Assembly (NCBI GenBank): GCA_021846605.1
Contig: JAJZWQ010000023.1
Span: 1 to 27,437, forward strand
Source of the DNA: Bacillota bacterium
GTDB lineage: Bacteria > Bacillota_E > RBS10-35 > JAJYVN01
Direction of reading: 5' to 3'
Length of the DNA: 27,437 bases
The position numbers and the translations under genes are program-made. The notes below the pieces were generated by a model. That model searched no databases, had not been told where the DNA came from, and saw only the letters and a program-made list of their open reading frames with translations. Positions 6,674 to 13,008 of the stretch are shown in pieces (position 1 is the first letter of the stretch; each line of letters starts with the position of its first letter).

Positions 6674-8179
6674 TCACGGTGCGGCCGCCGCGTCCTTGAG
6701 CAGTCCCAGCAGGTTGCCCCCGAAGTCCACAGCGGCGTTGGGGTTACTCAGCCGCGAGATCCCCTGGTCCACCGTGATCCGGGCCGAGGTGTCGGAGGGG
6801 TTGGCCAGAAGCGCCAATGCCGCCAACCCCTCCTGCCCGTCCGGGACCATCTGCTGCACCCAGGGGGCAATCTCCGCGGCGAGGTCCGGTTGCCCCAGGT
6901 GCGTTGCGGTCAGGAGCGGCGCGGCCTTGATCCAACTCTGAAAGAGCGCGGACAGCTCGGTGCCGTAGGTGCCCTGCACCGCCTTGGCCCCCTCCGTGGC
7001 GAAGGCGGACATCAGGTTGTTCGTCAGTTGGTCGGCGCTGACATCGGTCGAGGTGGTCGTGTAGCCGTCGGGCCCGTTGGCCGGCTCGGCCTCCTCCCCG
7101 GAGATGAAGACCTGCAGGGCCGCGGTGGCGGAGCCGCCCTCGCGGCTGATCTGCTGTTGCCAGGCCTGCTGCTCCGTCACCGCGGACTGTGGGTTCCGCA
7201 GATATGCGGCGATCGACGCCAGCGGGATCTCGCTGGCGTAGGGCTCCAGCATCGGATTGGCCAGGATGCCGCTCAGGCCCTGGCCCAGATTGGGCGCCAT
7301 GCCCTGCAGCGGTCCCATGAAGAGCAGCCGGGGCTGCGCGGTCTTGGTGCCGAGCTCCGCGGCGGGCACCTGCCAGTCGTTGACCGGGTAGTTGAGCCAC
7401 AGGAGCGGTTTGCGGCCGACGATGGCCCCGAAGGCCTGCGCCTGGGCCAGCGTGACCTCGACCGGCAGGACCTCGGGGCCGGTCCAGGCGACCTGGATGC
7501 CCGCGTTCAACCCGGGCAGCACCTGCAGGTACGCGTTGGAGCTCGTGCCGTAGTAGGACGTCGGGGTGAACATCAGGCTGAACTGCGGGTCCGCCTGGCG
7601 CTCGGCCGCCCAGACCGCGTTGGTCATGGCCACCTGCCCCTGGGCCAGCGCGGCGGTGGCCGGGGCGCCGATGTCGTCGAAGGACAGCATGAAGCCGTTG
7701 ATCCCGATGCCGCGGAGTTGCGCCAGCTTGGCCTCCAGGGCCGTGCGGTCGGCAGTGCTGGAGTAGTTGATGCTGAGGCCGGGACTCAGGGAGTACACGA
7801 AGTTGACGCCCGCGGCCTGCGCCGCCTTGACCATCGTGGCCAACTGCGCCAACTGCGCGGCGGGATAGGGCGTCTGCCACTTCGCGCGCTCGTAGGGGTC
7901 GAATTTCGGCGCGTACACGAAGGTGTTCATGCCCGCGCGACCCATGAACGCCAGCAGGTGCTCGGTGGCGGTGAGGGACCAGGAGTACCCGTAGTAGCCC
8001 TCGATGACGCCGCGGATGGCAAACGGGGAGGGGGTGGGCGGCGCGGTGGCGGAAGAGGACGAGGAGGCGGACGACGCGGAGTTCTGGTGCGTTCCGGCCG
8101 CGCGCCGCGGGGCCGCGCCCGCGCACCCCGCGGCCAGGAGCAGGAGGGAGAGGCAGAGCCCGGCGGCCGCACGCCTCAC
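6674..8179 (-). CDS. GH84 beta-N-acetylglucosaminidase-like lipoprotein
   Basis: A 501-residue secreted lipoprotein. The first 20 residues form a signal sequence ending in the lipobox LAAGC, then a Ser/Ala/Pro linker, then a glycoside hydrolase 84 (NAGidase, PF07555) catalytic domain. Family signatures: RGVIEGYYGYSW, NTFVYAPKFDPYERAKW, FVYSLSPGL and the catalytic Asp pair in LSFDDIG. The usual YAPKDDP reads YAPKFDP here. The enzyme would remove beta-linked N-acetylglucosamine by substrate-assisted catalysis outside the cell. The C-terminal 200 residues are helical and not assigned. GTG 8179 overlaps the TGA of the upstream SDR gene (8178-8176) as GTGA and has a GGGGAGAT site, so translation is coupled to the SDR, a surprising partner for a glycosidase. 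Confidence 0.87.
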   Translation of the reverse strand: MRRAAAGLCLSLLLLAAGCAGAAPRRAAGTHQNSASSASSSSSATAPPTPSPFAIRGVIEGYYGYSWSLTATEHLLAFMGRAGMNTFVYAPKFDPYERAKWQTPYPAAQLAQLATMVKAAQAAGVNFVYSLSPGLSINYSSTADRTALEAKLAQLRGIGINGFMLSFDDIGAPATAALAQGQVAMTNAVWAAERQADPQFSLMFTPTSYYGTSSNAYLQVLPGLNAGIQVAWTGPEVLPVEVTLAQAQAFGAIVGRKPLLWLNYPVNDWQVPAAELGTKTAQPRLLFMGPLQGMAPNLGQGLSGILANPMLEPYASEIPLASIAAYLRNPQSAVTEQQAWQQQISREGGSATAALQVFISGEEAEPANGPDGYTTTSTDVSADQLTNNLMSAFATEGAKAVQGTYGTELSALFQSWIKAAPLLTATHLGQPDLAAEIAPWVQQMVPDGQEGLAALALLANPSDTSARITVDQGISRLSNPNAAVDFGGNLLGLLKDAAAAP

Positions 8180-8955
8180 GGCAGATCTCCCCGGAAGGGC
8201 GGCGCGACCACGGTCAGGCCGCCGTCGACCATCAGCACCGCCCCCGTGATGTAGGAGGCGTCGTCCGAGAGCAGGAAGGCGGCCGGACGGGCCACCTCCT
8301 CGGCCGTTGCCGCGCGGCCCTTGGGTACGCGCGCCAACACCGAGGCCATCGGGGCCATGCCCCGCTGCCCGTAGAAGAACTCGGCGGAGTCGGTCTGGAC
8401 CACTCCAGCGTTCAGCGCGTTCACGTTGATGTCGCGCGGTCCCAACTCCTCGGCGAAGAAGCGCACCCACGCCTCCAGCGCGGCCTTGGAGGCACCCAGG
8501 TTGGCGTAGGTGGGGAAGGCGCGCAGGCTGCCGTAGCTGGAGATGGCCAGCACGCGCCCACCCGGCCCCATCAGGTCGGCCGCGCGCTGCACCCCCAGGA
8601 CGAAGGGGCGCACATTCATGTTGAAGCTGCGCTCCAGGTGGTGCGGCTTGAAGGCCAAGGCCGGCTTGAACGCCGTCGCCGCGGCGTTGGAGACGAAGAA
8701 ATCGAGGTGCCCGTGGCGTTCGCCCACGGCGTCGAACAGCCGCCCGATGGCGTCGACATCCTCTAGATCGGCGGCCACGGACCAGGCCTGGCCGCCGACG
8801 GACACGATGTCCGCCACCGTGCGCTCGGCCGCCTCGGCGTTCTGCTTGTAGTGGACCACCACGCTCGCGCCCTCACGCGCCACTGTGAGCGCCAGCGCCC
8901 GTCCGATCCCCCGCGAACTCCCCGTGATCAGCCCGACCCTGCCCTGAAAGCGCAT
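8176..8955 (-). CDS. Enoyl-reductase-type short-chain dehydrogenase (FabL/ChcA-like)
   Basis: A 259-residue classical-size SDR. The N-terminal TGSSRGIG (residues 11-18) binds NAD(P)H. An NAA motif is at residues 90-92. The active-site region is ISSYGSLRAFPTYANLGASK, in which Tyr150 and Lys157 are separated by six residues. Y-x6-K is the enoyl-ACP reductase arrangement (FabI/FabL) rather than Y-x3-K of ordinary SDRs. The surrounding SSxGSxR...Y...GxSKAALE pattern recalls Bacillus FabL. Likely role: NAD(P)H-dependent reduction of an enoyl-ACP or enoyl-CoA. ChcA, the 1-cyclohexenylcarbonyl-CoA reductase, is also an SDR, so this is a candidate for that step of the neighbouring putative cyclohexanecarboxyl-CoA pathway (inference). 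ATG 8955 has GGAGGG four bases upstream. It is divergent from the MaoC gene at 9078 and coupled to the GH84 gene. Confidence 0.8.
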   Translation of the reverse strand: MRFQGRVGLITGSSRGIGRALALTVAREGASVVVHYKQNAEAAERTVADIVSVGGQAWSVAADLEDVDAIGRLFDAVGERHGHLDFFVSNAAATAFKPALAFKPHHLERSFNMNVRPFVLGVQRAADLMGPGGRVLAISSYGSLRAFPTYANLGASKAALEAWVRFFAEELGPRDINVNALNAGVVQTDSAEFFYGQRGMAPMASVLARVPKGRAATAEEVARPAAFLLSDDASYITGAVLMVDGGLTVVAPPFRGDLP

Positions 8956-9077
8956 CGCGCCCTCCCCGGCCGCGGGCGCGACGGCGCCCGGCCGCCGCCC
9001 ACTTCACCAGGGAGGGCGCCGGCCCCTGTCTGGGCAGGGGAGCGGGTCCGCGTCCCGAACCGCAGCCGCCCGGGGGG

Positions 9078-9545
9078 ATGGGCGTGGGTCTGTATCTGGA
9101 GGACTTCGAGGTGGGGCGGGCGTTCCGCTCGCCGACGCGCACGGTGACCGAGACCGACGTCGTCATGTTCGCCGCGCTCAGCGGCGACTACAACGAGGTG
9201 CACACCAGTGAGACCTGGGCGGTGGAGTCCGGGCCCTTCGGCCGCCGCGTGGCCCACGGCCTGCTCTGTCTGGGGTTGGGGCACGCCCTGATGCTGCGCC
9301 TGGGGATCCTGGAGGGGACGGCCGTCGCCCTCTTGGGCTTTGAGGAGTGGCAGTTCACTGCGCCGGTCTTCTTCGGGGACACCCTGCACGTGGATTTCAC
9401 CGTGGCGGCGGCCCGCGCCAGTCGCTCCCAGCCCGACCGGGGCATCGTGACCTTCGAGTGCCGCTACCTCAACCAGGACGGGGCGGTGACCCAGCGCGGG
9501 CGGTTGTCGGTGATGGTGCGCCGGCGTCGCGGCGACCAACCCTGA
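9078..9545 (+). CDS. MaoC-like hot-dog-fold dehydratase/hydratase
   Basis: A 155-residue (R)-specific enoyl-CoA hydratase-type protein. The typical N-terminus LYLEDFEVGRAF is followed by the catalytic region ALSGDYNEVHTSE (Asp and His of the hydratase motif) and VAHGLLCLGL. Such proteins add or remove water across acyl-CoA or acyl-ACP double bonds. ATG 9078 directly abuts a G6 run. GTG 9084, six bases after that run, is the better-placed start and would give LYLEDFEVG almost at the N-terminus. The gene is divergent from the FabL-like SDR across 122 bases, and dehydratase next to enoyl reductase is a meaningful pairing. A second MaoC gene (19362-19808) shares the LxxEDFxVG start. Confidence 0.85.
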   Translation: MGVGLYLEDFEVGRAFRSPTRTVTETDVVMFAALSGDYNEVHTSETWAVESGPFGRRVAHGLLCLGLGHALMLRLGILEGTAVALLGFEEWQFTAPVFFGDTLHVDFTVAAARASRSQPDRGIVTFECRYLNQDGAVTQRGRLSVMVRRRRGDQP

Positions 9546-9604
9546 GCATCGTCCCGAGGGGCCGCGCGCCATGCTGCACTCCGTGTGGGGTGCTGACCGG
9601 GGAC

Positions 9605-10051
9605 GTGGACCGCCCGAGGCTGGTCGGATTCTTTGCCGGGCAGACGGACGTCCGCTACGCCTACCTCTTCGGGTCGCAGGCCCGCGGGGAGGGCGGGCCG
9701 CTCTCGGACGTCGATCTGGCGGTGGTGCTGGGCGGCGACCCGGCGGGCCACGCCGCGCGGCGCGACGACCTGAACGCCCGCCTGATGCAACCCCTGGGTC
9801 GCAACGATGTTGATCTGGTGTTGGCCGACCGTGCCCCCCCGCTGTTGCGCCACCGCATCGCCACCGGCCTTTGCCTGTTCGCGCGCCAACCCGTGGACGC
9901 GACGCGCTTGGCCGTTGCGGCGCTTCGGGACTACGAGGACACGCGCCCGCTGGGGGCGGCGTGCGATGCCGCCCAGGAGCGCCGTGCCCGCGACGGGGAA
10001 CTCGCCATCCCTCCCCGGTATCGGCGGGTGGACGTGGATGTCCAGGATTGA
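9605..10051 (+). CDS. mntA: MntA-type nucleotidyltransferase antitoxin
   Basis: About 148 residues. The minimal nucleotidyltransferase motif LFGSQARGEGGPLSDVDLAV (GS-x10-D-x-D) is near the N-terminus, and a third Asp lies in RNDVDLVLAD. MntA proteins neutralise the HepT toxin, in studied cases by AMPylating a Tyr in HepT. The start is uncertain: GTG 9605 or GTG 9590, neither with a strong ribosome site; the frame is set by the motif. It lies 59 bases after the MaoC gene and overlaps the following hepT reading frame by 14 bases, the usual antitoxin-toxin arrangement. The antitoxin appears intact although the toxin is broken. Confidence 0.85.
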   Translation: MDRPRLVGFFAGQTDVRYAYLFGSQARGEGGPLSDVDLAVVLGGDPAGHAARRDDLNARLMQPLGRNDVDLVLADRAPPLLRHRIATGLCLFARQPVDATRLAVAALRDYEDTRPLGAACDAAQERRARDGELAIPPRYRRVDVDVQD

Positions 10052-10452
10052 TGCGGAGGCCGTACGCGAGCACCTGGTGGCGCTGGCGCCCATGCGCTCC
10101 TGGAGCGTCGCGGATGTGGCGGCGGACACCGTTCGCCTCTGGGCCCGGCCCACGGGCTGCAAATGGCGGCCCAGAACGTGATCGACGTCGTCAGCCACCT
10201 GGCGTCCGCGCTACGCTCCGGCGCAGCGCCCGCCGACGACCGGAGGGCCATTCTGGCCCTCGGCGAGATCGGCGTGCTCGACGACCGTCTTGCCCGCACG
10301 CTCGCCCCCCTGGCGGGCCTGCGCCAGGTGCTCGTCCACGCCCTCTCTACCTGGAGGCGGACCGGCTCCTGGAGGCCCTCCGGAAGCTGGACGGCCTCCG
10401 GCGCTTTGTGGCGGGCGTCCCTGCCTGCCTGGCGCGGAATCCGGGCCGGTGA
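10038..10452 (+). pseudogene. hepT: hepT toxin gene with two frameshifts
   Basis: HepT (DUF86) homology is spread over three frames. Part one, from ATG 10038: MSRIDAEAVREHLVALAPMR and on to VRLWARP. Part two, from about 10153: HGLQMAAQNVIDVVSHLA, ILALGEIGVLDDRLA, then GLRQVLVHA. Part three, from about 10350 to TGA 10450: YLEADRLLEALRKLDGLRRF. The first shift lies near 10150. The second falls exactly in the RX4HXY toxin motif: joining RQVLVHA directly to YLEAD would restore R-x4-H-x-Y, and five extra bases (CTCTC, within CCCTCTCTACC) separate them. The active motif and the Tyr that MntA modifies are therefore not encoded in one frame. Sequencing error is possible but two independent shifts make decay more likely. 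Confidence 0.8.
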
Positions 10453-10569
10453 GCCCGGGGGCGCCTTCCACCGGCCATGCGGGCAGATCTGCAGGGAAGC
10501 ACCGTCCCCCGGCGAAGGCTGGAACATCCACCGACCGCGCGCCCCGGCGCGCAGGGAAGGAGTCGGGAC

Positions 10570-11772
10570 GTGCGGTCCCTGCGTCGTTTCCTCTGGCCGA
10601 CCGTGATCGTGGTGGTCTGCGCCGCCGCCGCCGTCGCGGTGCTGACCACCCGCCGCGCCCGCCCGGCGGTGGCCAGCCCGGCCGTCCAGCGCGCCCAGGC
10701 CGCCTTGGGGGCCTTGCGCGCGGCCTACTATGATCCCACGGTAGGGCTCTTGGCCACCAACGCCGCCCCCAGCGGGCAGCCCTATGGGGTGGCGGCCGGC
10801 GGCACGCTGCTGAACCTTCCCTCCTTCAAGGCGACAGACATGTGGGATTACTCCTGGGCGCTGGCCTCGGTGGAGGACGTGGCCCAACTGCCGGGCGGGT
10901 CGGTCTACCTCCCGCTGGTGCGCACCCTCGCCGATCACCTGAGCGAGTATTGGGACGCCGGCGCGCCGGTCCCCGGCTACGCGCCGACGCCGCACCCGGG
11001 TCCGGGCGCCAACAAGTACTTCGACGACAATGCCTGGGCCGGTCTGGACCTGATCGCCGCCTACCACCTGACCCACGACGCGGCCTACCTCACCCAGGCG
11101 GAGGCGGTGTTTCGGTACGAGGAGTCTGGATGGGACACGGCCGGCGGGGGCGGCATCTGGTGGGATGACGCCCACTTCCAGCGCAACACCGCGGCCAACG
11201 CCCCGGTGGCCGAACTGGCCGCCTACCTGTACATGGCGACCCATCAGGCCACCTACCTGACCTGGTCGGAGAAGATCTACAGCTGGGAGGTGGCCAACCT
11301 GGTCGACCCCGTCACCGGCGCGGTGTGGGACAACATCCAGGGGACGAAGGTCAGCCACCGGCTCTGGACATACAACCAGGGGGACGTCATCGGCGCCGCC
11401 ACGCTGCTCTATGAGATCACCCACCAGCCGGCCTACCTCGCCCAGGCCAAGAAGACGGCGAGTTACGCGCTGAGCATGGTGCAAGTGGGCAGCATCCTGC
11501 TGGCGCAGCCCTCGTTCAACGGTGTTCTGGCCGACAACCTGCAGTTGCTGTACCAGGTGGCCCCCAACCCGCAGATCGTCACCCTCATCGACGCCAACGC
11601 TCAGTCGGCGTGGTCCAACGCCAGGAACTCCAGCGGGTTGTTCGCCCAGAACTGGGGCGGGCCGCCCACGGCCAACTCCACGATCGATCTGCTGACCCAG
11701 ACGGGCGCCGTGCGGTTGTTCGCCGTGGCGGCCGCCCTGGAGCACGGGGGCTTCGGTCACCTCTGGCTTTGA
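10570..11772 (+). CDS. GH76-like glycosidase (alpha-1,6-mannanase family), secreted or membrane-anchored
   Basis: A 400-residue protein with an N-terminal hydrophobic segment (FLWPTVIVVVCAAAAVAVL, residues about 6-24) preceded by Arg residues, a signal peptide or anchor. The rest fits the (alpha/alpha)6 fold of glycoside hydrolase family 76: MWDYSWAL, the catalytic Asp pair in KYFDDNAWAGLDLI, GGIWWDD, and YNQGDVIGAATLLYEIT. Repeated helices with AYL motifs are typical. GH76 enzymes cut alpha-1,6-mannan backbones; whether that is the substrate here is inference. GTG 10570 has GGAAGGAG about nine bases upstream. An open extension to 10477 lacks signal-like sequence. With the GH84 lipoprotein this gives two extracytoplasmic glycosidases within 5 kb. 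Confidence 0.85.
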   Translation: MRSLRRFLWPTVIVVVCAAAAVAVLTTRRARPAVASPAVQRAQAALGALRAAYYDPTVGLLATNAAPSGQPYGVAAGGTLLNLPSFKATDMWDYSWALASVEDVAQLPGGSVYLPLVRTLADHLSEYWDAGAPVPGYAPTPHPGPGANKYFDDNAWAGLDLIAAYHLTHDAAYLTQAEAVFRYEESGWDTAGGGGIWWDDAHFQRNTAANAPVAELAAYLYMATHQATYLTWSEKIYSWEVANLVDPVTGAVWDNIQGTKVSHRLWTYNQGDVIGAATLLYEITHQPAYLAQAKKTASYALSMVQVGSILLAQPSFNGVLADNLQLLYQVAPNPQIVTLIDANAQSAWSNARNSSGLFAQNWGGPPTANSTIDLLTQTGAVRLFAVAAALEHGGFGHLWL

Positions 11773-12321
11773 GGTGTGCGCACTTCTCCTCACGCAGATG
11801 TCCGCATCGCTCCCCGCATCCCGACCGGGAGGCACCGGCTGGCTGCGGGAGGGCGGACTCATCTGTCAAGGCGGACAGCGGCAGCTCTGAAACCGCACCC
11901 AGAGAACGGAGATCGACCGGAGTCTTACCTGCCCCACCCAGGATGACTGGCTCGCCTTTCACCACCACCACCCACGCTCGTCGTAATCTCTACCGCCCCA
12001 CCTCCCATCCTCTGAACGCGTACTTTCATGCTAGCCACTGAAGTGTGGCATCCCACAGTTGAGGAGGACCGTTTTGCGTGCCTGCCTCGAAGGTGACGGA
12101 CTTCAGATCCCTTCCAACCCCCCCAAATCCTCCCTGCCAGAGTGCTTGCACAACGTCACCCTGCCCGAGATCCACACCGCAGACTGGGGGCAGTGGGTCT
12201 GGCAATCCTACCTGGGGGAGCCCCGGACTCGTACGCCCCCTTCGTCGAGGGCCGAGCCCGAGCACCACATCCTGCGGAGACGCGCCCTATTCGTACCAGG
12301 GCACCGGGTGTCCTGGGAAGG
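11773..12321. other. Region without a convincing gene
   Basis: About 550 bases between the GH76 gene and the transposase remnant. Base composition is less GC-rich than its surroundings, especially 11770-12130. Short open frames occur on both strands, for example 12059-12325 (+) and 12026-12268 (-), but none has recognised motifs and a supporting ribosome site together. It may be decayed insertion-sequence DNA, given the remnant that follows. Confidence 0.4.
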
Positions 12322-12480
12322 GTGACCGCCTATGAGGTCATCGTCAACGTGATCGCGCACACCACGACCGCGTCTGGGCTCAAGGTCCACTGCCAACTGG
12401 ACCAGACGCCGTACCCCCCGGGGATCGCGGTAGGCGACGAGGAGCTCCAGCGGGTGCAGATCGAACCGGACGCCTTTCGC
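12322..12480 (+). pseudogene. ISAzo13-family transposase C-terminal remnant
   Basis: The frame reads VTAYEVIVNVIAHTTTASGL, then KVHCQLDQTPYPPGIAVGDE, and ends PDAFR. This strongly resembles the C-terminal end of ISAzo13-type DDE transposases (pattern LTSYEVVVNLI.ATTT.TGL.V...LD...YP.GI..SDE). The catalytic core upstream is absent and the last residues (HGEWNY-type ending) are replaced by unrelated sequence running into the dinB 3' end. It is about 53 residues long and non-functional; it marks a past insertion and deletion. Confidence 0.7.
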
Positions 12481-12507
12481 CGTGCGCCCCGAGGCTCGTC
12501 GCGCCCC

Positions 12508-12990
12508 TCAGCCCCGGCCGCGCAGGAAGGCGATCAGGTCCGTGTTGACGGGCGACCGCCCCAACTGACGCAGGACGGCCGCCGCCTGGCCGCGGTAGGC
12601 GGCGGAGTGGTGGGAGACGTGCAGGAGGATCCAGGCCAGCGGGGTCTCGTAGGCCTGGCCGAGGGACGTCCGGTAGTGCACGATGTCCGCCGGGTCCACG
12701 CCGGCGACCGCGGCGTGCCAGCCCGCCCACACCGGGGGCCAGAGCGCGCCGAACTGCTCCGGCGTGCGCACCCCGTCCGGGGGTCCCACCTGGGCGGGGG
12801 AGCGTCCCTGGATCCGCTCCAGCCAGGTCCACTCGGTGGCGAAGATGTGCTCCAGCGTGCCTGCCAGCGACCCGTAACTGGCGGCCAGGGGCTGCTCCCA
12901 TGCGGGCCCTCCGGGACCGGCGGCCGCCAGCACCCGTCGGTCCGCCCACTCCAGGTGGGCGACCAGGGTCTCCATCTCGGGGGCCTCCAC
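12508..12990 (-). CDS. DinB/YfiT-like four-helix metalloprotein
   Basis: About 160 residues with the DinB-family pattern: TLVAHLEWADRRVL in helix 1, then the metal-binding His in GTLEHIFATEWTWLERI, and the paired His in HVSHHSAAYRGQ. Members bind a divalent metal through three His; some are thiol-S-transferases and most are uncharacterised. Start choice: GTG 12990 lies seven bases after GGGAGGT. GTG 12999 overlaps that site, and ATG 12975 has GGTGGAGG upstream, so 12990 is preferred. It follows the FadH-like gene by under 20 bases on the same strand and is probably co-transcribed. A role in thiol handling alongside an Fe-S/flavin enzyme is speculation. Confidence 0.85.
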   Translation of the reverse strand: MEAPEMETLVAHLEWADRRVLAAAGPGGPAWEQPLAASYGSLAGTLEHIFATEWTWLERIQGRSPAQVGPPDGVRTPEQFGALWPPVWAGWHAAVAGVDPADIVHYRTSLGQAYETPLAWILLHVSHHSAAYRGQAAAVLRQLGRSPVNTDLIAFLRGRG

Positions 12991-13008
12991 CGGACGCACC
13001 TCCCGTCC

